A stretch of DNA of 64,000 nucleotides from Brevibacterium casei CIP 102111 (GCF_900169275.1 NZ_FXZC01000002.1:310001-374000), one strand, 5' to 3'. Shown: positions 46,624-54,670, numbered from the stretch's first letter. Translations and numbers: made by a program. Notes: generated by a model from the letters alone, not told the origin.

Positions 46624-47112
46624 ATGCCAGTGCTCATCCTCGCCCGCCACGCGAAGGCGGAGGCTGACGGCCCCAGCGACTTCGAGCGGACCCTCAATGC
46701 GACGGGACTCGCCCAGGCGGTCGAGGCCGGCGCGGAGATCGCCGAGCGATGGACGCCCGAGGTGGCGATCGCCTCGGCGGCCAAGCGCACCGTCCAGACC
46801 GGTCAGGCCGTCGTCGAAGCCGTCAATCGACAGTCGGGGACCGACCTCGAGCTCACCGTCGACGAGTCCCTCTACGGTGGAGGAGTCGAGGACTGGATGG
46901 ACGCGATCCGGTCGATCCCGGCGGGTGCGCAGTGCGCGTACATCGTCGGCCATCAGCCGACCGTCGCCGAGGTGATCGGCCATCTCTCCGCGGACGCGGG
47001 GGTGCCCGATGGGTTCCGTCCCTCCTCGATCGCCGTCTTCGACGTGCCCTCATGGAACGTCGAACCCGGCAGCTTCCCGGTCCCTGAGATCCGCTCGTTC
47101 CGAGGGATCTGA
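46624..47112 (+). CDS. SixA-like histidine phosphatase
   Basis: A 162-residue histidine phosphatase superfamily member: the catalytic RH is in ILARHAKAE near residue 9 (RHA as in SixA), ASAAKRTVQTG near 58, and the second His in IVGHQPTVAEV near 110. E. coli SixA removes phosphate from a phosphotransfer domain; the target here is unknown. It follows fabI closely and ends one base before the serB stop on the other strand. Confidence 0.88.
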   Translation: MPVLILARHAKAEADGPSDFERTLNATGLAQAVEAGAEIAERWTPEVAIASAAKRTVQTGQAVVEAVNRQSGTDLELTVDESLYGGGVEDWMDAIRSIPAGAQCAYIVGHQPTVAEVIGHLSADAGVPDGFRPSSIAVFDVPSWNVEPGSFPVPEIRSFRGI

Positions 47113-47113
47113 A

Positions 47114-47764
47114 TCAGAGGAACCTGAGCACCTCGCGCAGATCGCGCCGGTCGATGGCGACATCGGCGGCGGCGACGAGTGCGGGCTTCGCACAGAACGC
47201 GACCCCGAGCCCGGCCCGGGTGATCATGGCGATGTCATTGGCACCGTCACCGATCGCCACGGTCCGCTCGGGGTCGCAGTCGTATCGGGAGGTGAGCTCG
47301 GCCAGGATCGAGGCCTTCGCACTCGGGTCGACGACCGGGCCCGCGGTCCGCCCGGTCAGGCGGCCCTGATCGACCTCGAGTCCGTTCGCGTGGACCTCGG
47401 TGATGCCGAGCGCCTCCGCGCGGGGACCGATGATCGAGGTGAAGCCGCCGGAGACGAGGGCGACGACGCCGCCGGCGTCGTGGACTGAGGCGACGAGCTC
47501 GGGTGCCCCCTCGGTGAGCGTGATCCGCTCACGGACCTCGTCGATGACGCTTTCGGGCAGCCCTTTGAGGAGGGCGACGCGCTCGGCCAGGGAGGCGGCG
47601 AAGTCGAGCTCACCGGCCATCGCCCGCTCCGTGATGTCGGCGACCCTGTCACCGACCCCGGCGTGGTCGGCGATGAGGTCGATGACCTCCTCGTTGATGA
47701 ACGTCGAATCGACGTCCATGACGAGCAGCTGGACGGGACCGGGAAGCGCGCGGGAGTCTCTCAC
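47114..47764 (-). CDS. serB: Phosphoserine phosphatase
   Basis: A HAD-superfamily enzyme for the last step of serine synthesis. It has 216 residues, with motif I DVDSTFINEEVID (nucleophile Asp) near 16, motif II VSGGFT near 104, and motif III GDGANDIAMI near 176. No N-terminal ACT domain is present, unlike mycobacterial SerB2, so this is the short form. GTG overlaps the stop of the upstream gene (GTGA). From memory, a serB-ABC ATPase neighbourhood (Rv3042c-Rv3041c) exists in mycobacteria too. Confidence 0.93.
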   Translation of the reverse strand: MRDSRALPGPVQLLVMDVDSTFINEEVIDLIADHAGVGDRVADITERAMAGELDFAASLAERVALLKGLPESVIDEVRERITLTEGAPELVASVHDAGGVVALVSGGFTSIIGPRAEALGITEVHANGLEVDQGRLTGRTAGPVVDPSAKASILAELTSRYDCDPERTVAIGDGANDIAMITRAGLGVAFCAKPALVAAADVAIDRRDLREVLRFL

Positions 47765-48495
47765 CCCTTCATCGTAGCCACAGCCATGACGTAGGCGGCG
47801 GCAGCGGGGTGGAGGCGAGACAGGAGGTCGCCGAAGACGGGTGGGTCGACGGTGGCCGGTGCGAGCACGGTGCGCATCCGTTCGTGGATGTCGAGTGCGG
47901 CGAAGATCGCGCGGGAGTCCGCGTCGACGGGCAGCAGGGACATGAGCGGATGGTCGTCGGAGAGGTCGGACTGCCAGTCCCGCCACGGGGCAGAACGCCA
48001 TTCCTCGGGCACCTCGATCGACTCGATGAGGGTGAGCCCCTCCATGACGAGGAGGCGCAGACGGCGCAGCGCCTCGGTGGGGGTGTCGACGCTCACGGGG
48101 CGGAAGACCGAGTCCCGGCACGCGATGACCTCGACGTTCTCCTCGGCGCCGATGAGCATGATCCCCGTCTGATGGGCCCCGCGGTGGAGGACGACGGGGG
48201 CGGGGTGCCGACCGACCCGGGCACGGTCGGCCTTGTCCACCGGCGGAGTCGTGTGCGGCAGCGAGGGATGCTGAAGGGCGAGCCGGACGTGGGTGATCCC
48301 GGCGGCCTGTGCCGCGGCGGCGAAGAGGAGGAGACCGGTGGGGGTGTCGGTGCCGAGGACGGCGTCGGCGACGATGAGGGGAACCTCACGTCCCGCGTCG
48401 AGGAACGCTGCGCTCACCTCGTCGGGGGCGAGCGTTCCGGCCAGCCGATGGTTGACCGCCAGGGCGAGCAGGAGTGAGTCGAGTTGTGCGTCCAT
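47761..48495 (-). CDS. Conserved actinobacterial protein of unknown function
   Basis: A 244-residue soluble protein; no domain was recognised. It begins MDAQLDSLLLALAVNHRLAG and has a hydrophobic helix-like stretch (GLLLFAAAAQAAGITHVRLA). No catalytic motif is visible. ATG 48495 is supported by TATTCT (48504-48509, complement) 8 nt upstream, so the transcript would be leaderless. It overlaps serB (GTGA), so it is probably co-translated, and it is divergent from the ABC ATPase at 48539. Confidence 0.75.
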   Translation of the reverse strand: MDAQLDSLLLALAVNHRLAGTLAPDEVSAAFLDAGREVPLIVADAVLGTDTPTGLLLFAAAAQAAGITHVRLALQHPSLPHTTPPVDKADRARVGRHPAPVVLHRGAHQTGIMLIGAEENVEVIACRDSVFRPVSVDTPTEALRRLRLLVMEGLTLIESIEVPEEWRSAPWRDWQSDLSDDHPLMSLLPVDADSRAIFAALDIHERMRTVLAPATVDPPVFGDLLSRLHPAAAAYVMAVATMKG

Positions 48496-48503
48496 GTCGG
48501 ACC

Positions 48504-48509
48504 AGAATA
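48504..48509 (-). promoter_or_regulatory. -10 box of the 48495 gene and serB (predicted leaderless)
   Basis: TATTCT on the minus strand ends 8 nt before ATG 48495. The intergenic space to the divergent ABC gene is only 43 bases, so both promoters overlap. Confidence 0.45.
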
Positions 48510-48538
48510 GACCCACCCCTGAGATAGAGTTGGGAGAT

Positions 48539-49324
48539 ATGAGTGATGTCCTGACTGTGGATAATGTGTCCGTGCGCCGGGGGACGAACTTCCTCCTCCG
48601 CGACTTCTCCCTCACCGTCTCCGAAGGCCAGCATTGGGTCGTGCTCGGACCCAACGGTGCCGGCAAGACGACGCTGCTCGAACTCGCAGCCGGGCGCATG
48701 CATCCCACGACGGGCAAGGTCGGCATCCTCGAGGAGCGCCTCGGACGCGTCGACGTCTTCGAACTGCGCCCGCGCATCGGCTACGCCTCGACGGCGCTGG
48801 CCGGACGGATCCCGAACTCGGAGGCCGCGCTCGACACCGTCCTCACCGCGGCCTACGGAGTGACCGGGCGCTGGGTCGAGGAGTACGAGGCGACGGACAT
48901 CGACCGTGCCAAGGACCTGCTCTCCGCGTTCAACATCATGCACCTGGCGGACCGCACGTTCGGCACGCTCTCCGAGGGCGAGCGCAAGCGCGTCCAGATC
49001 GCCCGCGCACTCATGACCGACCCCGAGCTCCTCCTCCTCGACGAACCGGCCTCCGGGCTCGATTTCGGCGGACGGGAGGAGCTGCTCAGCGCACTCACCG
49101 AGATCCTCTCCTCGAAGTGGGCGCCGGCGACGATCATGGTCACCCACCACGTCGAGGAGATCCCGGCCGGGATCACCCATGCCCTCCTCCTCGGCGAGGG
49201 GACCCCCGTGGCCGCCGGTCCGATCGATGAGACGCTCACGGCGGAGAACCTGTCTGAGACCTTCGGCATCGACGTCAAGCTCAGCCGCGACGGACAGCGC
49301 TTCCACGCCCGCTCGCAGTCCTAG
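48539..49324 (+). CDS. ABC transporter ATP-binding protein (ModF/YlmA-like)
   Basis: A 261-residue ATPase: Walker A GPNGAGKTT near 37, signature GTLSEGERKRVQIARAL near 145, Walker B LLLLDEPASGLDFGG near 165, and H-loop VTHHVEEIP near 204. There is no permease next to it, and the E in LSEGE is characteristic of the YlmA/ModF-like stand-alone ATPases. The substrate is unknown. GGGAG lies before the ATG, and TAGAGT (48525-48530) is 8 nt upstream, so either initiation mode is possible. Confidence 0.88.
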   Translation: MSDVLTVDNVSVRRGTNFLLRDFSLTVSEGQHWVVLGPNGAGKTTLLELAAGRMHPTTGKVGILEERLGRVDVFELRPRIGYASTALAGRIPNSEAALDTVLTAAYGVTGRWVEEYEATDIDRAKDLLSAFNIMHLADRTFGTLSEGERKRVQIARALMTDPELLLLDEPASGLDFGGREELLSALTEILSSKWAPATIMVTHHVEEIPAGITHALLLGEGTPVAAGPIDETLTAENLSETFGIDVKLSRDGQRFHARSQS

Positions 49325-49339
49325 GTCCGGCCGCAGCGC

Positions 49340-50161
49340 ATGGAGGCCATGGAACTCTGGCAGATCGCCCTCATCGTCGCAGCCGGGGTGGGGGCCGGCG
49401 GGATCAACGCCGTCGTCGGATCGGGCACCCTCATCACCTTCCCCGTGCTCGTCGCCTTCGGGGTGCCGCCGGTGGTGGCGACGATGAGCAACGCCGTGGG
49501 CCTCGTCCCCGGCAACATCGCCTCGTCCTTCGGGTACCGGGAGGAGCTGCGGGGCCAGTGGAAGCGGTTCGCCGGGTTCATCCCCGCCTCCCTGGCGGGC
49601 TCCCTCATCGGCGCCTACCTGCTCCTCCACCTGCCCGAGGATGCGTTCGAGACGATCGTCCCCATCCTTCTCGTCCTCGCGCTCCTCATGGTCGTCGGCC
49701 AGCCCTCCCTCTCCCGCTACCTCAAACGGCGGGCGCTGCGCCGGCACGAGGGTGGCCACGACGACGGAGTCTCCGCCGAGGAGGGAGGCGGGTTGTCTGC
49801 CGGGAAGACCGTGCTCGCGTTCGTCATCATCTTCCTCACCGCGATCTACGGAGGCTACTTCGCCGCGGCGCAGGGGATCATCCTCGTTGCGCTCCTCGGC
49901 CTTGTCCTCTCCGACGACCTGCAGCGGCTCAACGGGCTGAAGAACGTCCTCGTCCTCGTCGTCAACACGGTCTCGGCGACGACGTACATCATCGTCGGCC
50001 ACGACCGGATCAACTGGACCGCGGTGGTCTGTGTCGCCGTCGGCTCGCTCATCGGCGGCTACCTCGGCGCGCGGATCGGCCGGAAGTTCTCACCCGGACT
50101 GCTGCGCGCCGTCATCGTCGTCCTCGGCCTCGTCGCGATCGTGAGGATCCTCACCCTGTGA
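49340..50161 (+). CDS. TSUP-family (TauE/SafE) permease
   Basis: A 273-residue membrane protein with about eight hydrophobic segments and the duplicated TSUP motifs: GAGGINAVVGSGTLITFPVL in the first half and IYGGYFAAAQGI in the second. The family moves sulfite, sulfonates or other organic anions. A charged cytoplasmic loop (RRALRRHEGGHDDGVSAEEG) splits the halves. ATG 49349 is an alternative start (GGAGG just before it). The stop overlaps the next gene (GTGA). Confidence 0.88.
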   Translation: MEAMELWQIALIVAAGVGAGGINAVVGSGTLITFPVLVAFGVPPVVATMSNAVGLVPGNIASSFGYREELRGQWKRFAGFIPASLAGSLIGAYLLLHLPEDAFETIVPILLVLALLMVVGQPSLSRYLKRRALRRHEGGHDDGVSAEEGGGLSAGKTVLAFVIIFLTAIYGGYFAAAQGIILVALLGLVLSDDLQRLNGLKNVLVLVVNTVSATTYIIVGHDRINWTAVVCVAVGSLIGGYLGARIGRKFSPGLLRAVIVVLGLVAIVRILTL

Positions 50162-51057
50162 ATACCCCCGCCAAAGCCCCGCTCACCCGTGAGCAGATCA
50201 TCGCCCGCGCCGTCGAGCTCGGCATCGCAGCCGATCGCCTCCGCTTCTTCGAACCCGATGACCTCGCCGAGGCGACTGCGAGCGGGGGCGTGCTCGCCGA
50301 CTACACATCGCTCACCGACGTCGCCCTGCGCAGCGTCCGCGAACCCGCGGAGGGGCTCTTCATCGCCGAGTCCTCGAAGATCATCCGCCGGGCGCATGCC
50401 GCCGGGATGACCCCGCGGTCGTATCTGACGAGCCCGAAATGGCTCTTCGACTTAGCCGACCTCATCGCGACGAACGACGCACCCATCCACATCGGCTCTG
50501 ATGCCGCCGTCGAGGCGCTCACCGGCTTCCACCTCCACCGCGGGGCGCTGGCCGCGATGCACCGGCCCTCGCTGCCGCTCGTCACCGATCTCCTCGCCGA
50601 GGCGAAGCGCGTCGTCGTCATCGAGGACGTCGTCGATCACACGAACGTGGGGGCGATCTTCCGGTCGGCCGCCGCGTTCGGCGTCGACGCCGTGCTCGTC
50701 ACCCCGCGGTGTGCCGATCCGCTCTACCGGCGGGCGATCCGGGTGTCGATGGGCACGGTGTTCCAGGTGCCGTGGACGAGGATCGACCCGTGGCCCGGCG
50801 GGGTCGAGACCCTGCGGCAGCTCGGCTTCCACGTCGCGGCCCTCGCCCTCGACGAGGACTCGGTCTCGATCCAGGAGTTCGCGGCCGCGGCGCCTGCGCG
50901 CACTGCCGTCGTCTTCGGCACCGAAGGAGACGGACTTGCGCGGGGCACGATCGCGGCGAGCGATTCGACGGTGATGATCCCGATGAGCGGGGGAGTCGAC
51001 TCCCTCAACGTCGCCGCCGCCTCGGCGGTCACGTGCTTCGCCCTCCAGGGGGCGTGA
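50158..51057 (+). CDS. SpoU/TrmH-family RNA 2'-O-methyltransferase
   Basis: A 299-residue protein with an N-terminal substrate-binding region (about 1-130) and a C-terminal SPOUT domain: VVVIEDVVDHTNVGAIFRSA near 150 (motif 1, with the Asn and Arg), VFGTEGDGLARG near 258 (motif 2), and IPMSGGVDSLNVAAASAV near 276 (motif 3, with Ser-Leu-Asn). It most likely methylates a ribose in rRNA or tRNA; the exact site cannot be told. GTG 50158 overlaps the TSUP stop. Confidence 0.92.
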   Translation: MNTPAKAPLTREQIIARAVELGIAADRLRFFEPDDLAEATASGGVLADYTSLTDVALRSVREPAEGLFIAESSKIIRRAHAAGMTPRSYLTSPKWLFDLADLIATNDAPIHIGSDAAVEALTGFHLHRGALAAMHRPSLPLVTDLLAEAKRVVVIEDVVDHTNVGAIFRSAAAFGVDAVLVTPRCADPLYRRAIRVSMGTVFQVPWTRIDPWPGGVETLRQLGFHVAALALDEDSVSIQEFAAAAPARTAVVFGTEGDGLARGTIAASDSTVMIPMSGGVDSLNVAAASAVTCFALQGA

Positions 51058-51060
51058 GCC

Positions 51061-51579
51061 TCAGGCTTCCCGGACCTGAGCCCGCAGCCAGTCGAGGTCC
51101 TGGGCGTCGACGACGACGGAGCGACGCCGGGAGATCTGCGCCCACGCCTCGGCGAGCTCATCCTCGGTGAGTTCGACGGCGAGCTCCATCGGCGATGCTA
51201 AGTTCTCGGCCGCAGCTTCCTCACCGTCGAGGTAGACCGCTCTCTCGTCGGCTCTGCCGAGGTTCGCCGATCCGAGGAGCGCCCGCCGACCGACGAAGAG
51301 ACAGTGGGTACGCAGCCGGTCGACGTGCTGGAGCTGGACGTCGGCATCGAGGAGGAGCTGGAGGCCGTCGATCGAGAGACTCCCGCGGACGACGGCGACG
51401 GGATCGATCGTCGTCACCACCGCCCACGTCCGCGCGGATCCGGCGGCCGCCTCGGCGATGCGCTGACTGAACGCGTGGACGACGTGCGGACTGGCGAGAA
51501 TGACGTCCTCATCGGGATCGGCGAAGGCACGCTCGATCCAGGCCGCAGGATCGGTGATGAGGCGCATCGTTGAGCTCAT
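51061..51579 (-). CDS. Degenerate phospholipase D-like protein
   Basis: A 172-residue protein whose middle (DRLRTHCLFVGRRALLGSAN, then LGRADERAV) matches the single HKD region of PLD-superfamily proteins (HxK...GSxN). The Lys is replaced by Leu (HCL) and the later Asp by Arg, so catalysis by the usual mechanism is unlikely. GSANLG remains. The function may be DNA or lipid binding; unknown. ATG 51579 is supported by TACGCT (51586-51591, complement) 6 nt upstream. It converges on the 50158 gene. Confidence 0.72.
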   Translation of the reverse strand: MSSTMRLITDPAAWIERAFADPDEDVILASPHVVHAFSQRIAEAAAGSARTWAVVTTIDPVAVVRGSLSIDGLQLLLDADVQLQHVDRLRTHCLFVGRRALLGSANLGRADERAVYLDGEEAAAENLASPMELAVELTEDELAEAWAQISRRRSVVVDAQDLDWLRAQVREA

Positions 51580-51585
51580 GTCCCC

Positions 51586-51591
51586 AGCGTA
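51586..51591 (-). promoter_or_regulatory. -10 box of the PLD-like gene (predicted leaderless)
   Basis: TACGCT on the minus strand ends 6 nt before ATG 51579, with no ribosome binding site between. Confidence 0.45.
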
Positions 51592-51740
51592 CGCTCGCTC
51601 GTCGTCGATGGGGAGACCTCACATCCTCCCAGCCGAGTGCCGAAACGGCGGAGGCGGGAATGACGGGTGCGTGAACAGGGTGCGAACACTCGTCAGCCGC
51701 CGCCGCGCTCAGGCAGTGTGGGGGAGGGCGCAGACCCAGG

Positions 51741-51752
51741 ACTGTATACAGT
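51741..51752. promoter_or_regulatory. ACTGTATACAGT palindrome in the leader of the 51838 gene
   Basis: A perfect 12-bp AT-containing palindrome in an otherwise GC-rich intergenic space, about 85 bases before GTG 51838. It could be a regulator site or contain a -10 (TATACA). Between it and the gene is an 11-bp hairpin (51761-51789, with one G-T pair). The rest of the 258-base gap shows nothing clear. Confidence 0.4.
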
Positions 51753-51837
51753 GGTGGGGAGCCGTCGCCGGGACCGCACCGGCGATGGCGGAGAGACCGG
51801 CGCTGTGGCAGCACAGCCGCCCCGAATGAGGAGATCA

Positions 51838-52644
51838 GTGGACCGCACGACACTTGCCCAGGCCCTGGAGACCGGACGCATCACGGGGGAGGTGGCGACA
51901 CCGAGGGAGAACAACCTCGAGCACATCCGCCGCTTCCTCGCCGGGGAGAGGCAGTTCGACTTCGGCGTCGAACTCACCCGCGAGTGGGACTACGACTCCG
52001 TCTTCGCCCTCATGGTCGACCGTGCCGGACTCCGCCCCGACCCTGCGTTCACCTCGGGTGTCGACACGATCTCCACCAAGGCCTGCATCGACGCCCTCGC
52101 CCGGCTCGCCGGCGCCATCGGCGATGTCGCCCGGGCCGGAGGGACCATCCTCTTCGCGACCGGACACCCCGCAGGCCTCCTTCCGGTCCATATGGCCATC
52201 GCCGAGGCGGCCGAAGCCCACGGTGCCCGCATCGTCCGCCAGGTGGGGCAGGTCTCCGTGCCCGGGATCGGCGGGGACTGCCGCGAACTCAACCGGGTGT
52301 GGCTGTGGCACCTCCACGGGGGCACCCCGCACACCCACCTCGCCGAGCCGATGCACGCCCTCCTCGATGACTTCGACCGTCGCGGTGAACCCCGCCCCGA
52401 CCTCATCGTCGCCGATCACGGGTGGGCTGGTGCCGCCTCGGCGCGGGGACTGCGGACCGTCGGCTACGCCGACTGCAACGATCCGGCGCTCTTCGTCGCC
52501 GAGGACCAGGGCGCGATCGAGACGACCGTGCCCCTCGATGACGACGTCAACCCCTACCTCTACGGACCGCTCATCGAGTTCGTCCTCGAGCAGGCCGGGC
52601 TCGACAGTGCGCCCAGCCGGGAAACTGCGGCCTCCGCGCGCTGA
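51838..52644 (+). CDS. Conserved actinobacterial protein, annotated as phosphatase in relatives
   Basis: A 268-residue soluble protein. The characteristic motifs are GEVATPRENNLEHIRRFLAG near 14, the Gly-rich FATGHPAGLLPVHMAIAEAA near 103, DLIVADHGWAGAASARGL near 188, and VGYADCNDPALFVAE near 208. I recall streptomycete relatives labelled phosphatase without clear biochemical support, and see no classic phosphatase motif. GTG 51838 is chosen because GAGGAG ends 4 bases before it; ATG 51826 would add four residues. Confidence 0.75.
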   Translation: MDRTTLAQALETGRITGEVATPRENNLEHIRRFLAGERQFDFGVELTREWDYDSVFALMVDRAGLRPDPAFTSGVDTISTKACIDALARLAGAIGDVARAGGTILFATGHPAGLLPVHMAIAEAAEAHGARIVRQVGQVSVPGIGGDCRELNRVWLWHLHGGTPHTHLAEPMHALLDDFDRRGEPRPDLIVADHGWAGAASARGLRTVGYADCNDPALFVAEDQGAIETTVPLDDDVNPYLYGPLIEFVLEQAGLDSAPSRETAASAR

Positions 52645-52692
52645 GACCCGGTGCGGGCTGAGGCGAGGCTGCCTCGGGTGAGCCGGGGCGTC

Positions 52693-53256
52693 TCAGCCGA
52701 TCTCGACGGCGAGACCGTCGATGACCTCGGCGCCGGGCAGGGACGCGAGCGTGGGCCCCGAGAGCAGCAGCTTCGACCCGCGGATGCCGGAGCCGATGAT
52801 GAGATCATCGGCTGCGGCGACGCGGGAGTCGATGAGGATGCGGTAGTCCTCCGGCAGACCGATCGGACCGATGCCGCCGTACTCCATGCCCGACTCGCCG
52901 ACCGCGCGGTCCATCGGCAGGAACGAGGCCTTGCGGACGTCGAGGAGCTTCTTCACCCGCTTGTTGACGTCGGCCCGCGTATCGGCGAGGACGAGGCAGG
53001 CGGCGATCCGCTCCTCACCGCTGCGGGCACCGGCGACGAGGACGCAGTTCGCCGAGGTCTGCGGCCCCAGGCCCGTGGCTTCGAGGAGTGCCGCGGTGTC
53101 GGCGATCTCCGGATCGATCGCGAAGACCTCGACCTCACCCGTGACGGTGGGCAGGGCCGCGGCGGTGGAGGCGGCCATGAGCTCGGGCGCGGAGGCGGCG
53201 GGACGGACATCGAACTGGGCGCTCAGACGCGCCCGCGTGGTCGAACCAGTGGTCAT
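52693..53256 (-). CDS. YbaK/ProX-family aminoacyl-tRNA deacylase
   Basis: A 187-residue editing-domain protein that hydrolyses wrongly charged tRNA (Cys-tRNA-Pro or Ala-tRNA-Pro in known cases). Signatures are NCVLVAGARSGEERIAACLV near 70, the catalytic-lysine region NKRVKKLLDVRKASFLP near 105, and YGGIGPIGLPEDYRILID near 132. Start 53256 is preferred over GTG 53277 because TAGACT lies 7 nt upstream of it. Which aminoacyl group is removed cannot be decided. Confidence 0.85.
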   Translation of the reverse strand: MTTGSTTRARLSAQFDVRPAASAPELMAASTAAALPTVTGEVEVFAIDPEIADTAALLEATGLGPQTSANCVLVAGARSGEERIAACLVLADTRADVNKRVKKLLDVRKASFLPMDRAVGESGMEYGGIGPIGLPEDYRILIDSRVAAADDLIIGSGIRGSKLLLSGPTLASLPGAEVIDGLAVEIG

Positions 53257-53263
53257 GGACAGC

Positions 53264-53269
53264 AGTCTA
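53264..53269 (-). promoter_or_regulatory. -10 box of the YbaK-like gene (predicted leaderless)
   Basis: TAGACT on the minus strand ends 7 nt before ATG 53256. It lies inside the longer reading frame that starts at 53277, arguing for the shorter protein. Confidence 0.5.
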
Positions 53270-53402
53270 GGAGACACCGGTGCGTCGGAGGGCCGGGTCT
53301 CGAATCGCTTTGCGCGCCCGCGTCGGTTAGACTGGACTGTCGGTTCGCGTCCGGTTCCTACGGCGTGAAGCGTTTTCAGCAGACGAATTCGGGCACTGGC
53401 AG

Positions 53403-53417
53403 ATGGGTCGGACCCAT
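53403..53417. promoter_or_regulatory. ATGGGTC-G-GACCCAT palindrome upstream of rpmE2
   Basis: A perfect 15-bp inverted repeat with a single central base, 36 bases before the L31 start. It may be a regulator site or a leader hairpin. Confidence 0.4.
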
Positions 53418-53453
53418 ACCAGGCGCCTGAGCGGATTCAGCAAAGGTAAGAAT

Positions 53454-53708
53454 ATGAAGAAGGACATCCACCCGGAATACGCGCCGATCGTGTTCAACGA
53501 CCTCGCCTCCGGAACCAAGTTCCTCACTCGCTCGACTGCGAAGAGCGACAAGACCATCGAATGGGAAGACGGCAACACCTACCCCGTCATCGATGTCGAG
53601 ATCTCGAGCGCCTCGCACCCGTTCTACACGGGCAAGCAGCGCATCCTCGACTCCGCCGGTCGCGTCGAGAAGTTCAAGGACCGCTACAAGGGCTTCGGCA
53701 AGCGCTGA
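53454..53708 (+). CDS. rpmE2: 50S ribosomal protein L31, type B (zinc-independent)
   Basis: An 84-residue ribosomal protein: [40 protein letters not shown] and [10 protein letters not shown] are the L31 pattern. The CxxC zinc motif of the A type is absent; there is no cysteine at all. B-type L31 is known to replace the zinc form under zinc shortage through Zur. AAAGG stands before the ATG. A strong terminator follows. Confidence 0.95.
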   Translation: MKKDIHPEYAPIVFNDLASGTKFLTRSTAKSDKTIEWEDGNTYPVIDVEISSASHPFYTGKQRILDSAGRVEKFKDRYKGFGKR

Positions 53709-53737
53709 TCACCCGCGGTCCCGACCGCACAGCTCTG

Positions 53738-53777
53738 ACAACCGCCCCGCACACCGAAAGGTGTGCGGGGCGGTTGT
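53738..53777. terminator. Terminator between rpmE2 and pdxK
   Basis: A perfect 18-bp stem (ACAACCGCCCCGCACACC and its inverse) with a GAAA tetraloop, placed between converging genes. The longest perfect stem found in the window. Confidence 0.9.
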
Positions 53778-53787
53778 GTGTTGCCAG

Positions 53788-53805
53788 GCGTCCCCGCGGG
53801 GACGC
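53788..53805. repeat. Palindrome copy, extended to 18 bp
   Basis: GCGTCCCCGCGGGGACGC lies between the shared terminator and the end of the pdxK gene. Perfect copy with one more base pair on each side. Confidence 0.85.
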
Positions 53806-53810
53806 GTGGA

Positions 53811-54635
53811 TCAGCTGAGAGTGACGACCACCTCGGCGGACGGAGACGTCCGGGCGGCGGGGTGGAACAGGGACGAGACGCCGGTGGCGTTGTCCAGGCT
53901 CGCAGCGATCCCATGCGCCACGGTCTCCTTCGCCTTGACCACGGCGTCGGTGATCGACAGGCCCGTGGCGATGCCGGCGGCGATCGACGAGGCGAACGAG
54001 CATCCTGCGCCGTTGACGAGCTTGTCGTTGACCTTGCGCGAGCGCAGCGTCGTCACCGTCTCACCGTCGAAGAGGATGTCGATCGCGTCCTCACCGGCCA
54101 GGCGCGCACCGCCCTTGACGACGACGTTCTTCGCGCCCTGACCGTGGATGATCCTCGCGGCTTCGATCATGCCCTCGACCGAGTCGATGGGCTCGAGACC
54201 TGCGAGGACGGCCGCCTCTTCGAGGTTCGGGGTGATGACCGTGGCCAGAGGCACGAGGTTGTCGACGAAGAGGTCCTTGAGGTCGACCATCGACCCTGAG
54301 CCCTTGCACACGAGGACGGGGTCGAAGACGTAGGGGAGCTCGTTGGACTTGAGGTCCTCGGCGAGGACGAGGGCGGACTCGACGGAGCCGAGCATGCCCG
54401 ACTTGATCGCGTCGAATTCGTGGATGGCGAGCGCCGAGCCGAGCTGACGGTTGACGACCTCGGGCTCGATGAAGTCGATCGCGTGACCGAACTCGTTGTC
54501 GGGGTCGAAGGTGACGATGCAGGTGACGACGGCGGTGCCGAAGGCACCGTACTCCTCGAACATCTTCAGGTCGGCTTCGAGTCCGGCACCGCCGGAGACG
54601 TCGGAACCGGCGATCGTGAGCAGCTTGGCGGTCAT
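53811..54635 (-). CDS. Pyridoxal/hydroxymethylpyrimidine kinase (PdxK/ThiD family)
   Basis: A 274-residue ribokinase-fold kinase: LTIAGSDVSGGAGLEADLK at the start, GMLGSVESALVLAEDL near 80, DPVLVCKGSGSM near 106, and the anion-hole end VNGAGCSFASSIAAGIATGL near 211. The DPVxVCKG segment and Cys in GAGC are as in Bacillus/Staphylococcus PdxK, a ThiD-like pyridoxal kinase. No other thi genes are nearby, so a role in vitamin B6 salvage is at least as likely as thiamine synthesis. AAAGGA precedes the ATG. Confidence 0.85.
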   Translation of the reverse strand: MTAKLLTIAGSDVSGGAGLEADLKMFEEYGAFGTAVVTCIVTFDPDNEFGHAIDFIEPEVVNRQLGSALAIHEFDAIKSGMLGSVESALVLAEDLKSNELPYVFDPVLVCKGSGSMVDLKDLFVDNLVPLATVITPNLEEAAVLAGLEPIDSVEGMIEAARIIHGQGAKNVVVKGGARLAGEDAIDILFDGETVTTLRSRKVNDKLVNGAGCSFASSIAAGIATGLSITDAVVKAKETVAHGIAASLDNATGVSSLFHPAARTSPSAEVVVTLS

Positions 54636-54670
54636 GGTGGTCCTTTCACGGGAGACTTCTCGCGAGAAGT

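Noticed and set aside
51785-51837. GGAGAG followed by a hairpin, reminiscent of a glycine riboswitch, before the 51838 gene
   Set aside because: The downstream part lacks the GCCGAAGGRGCAA core, a second aptamer is missing and the gene is not linked to glycine.
53366-53378. TGAAGCGTTTTCA as a Zur box for rpmE2
   Set aside because: The arms are only four bases and the length differs from the usual Zur site; too weak.
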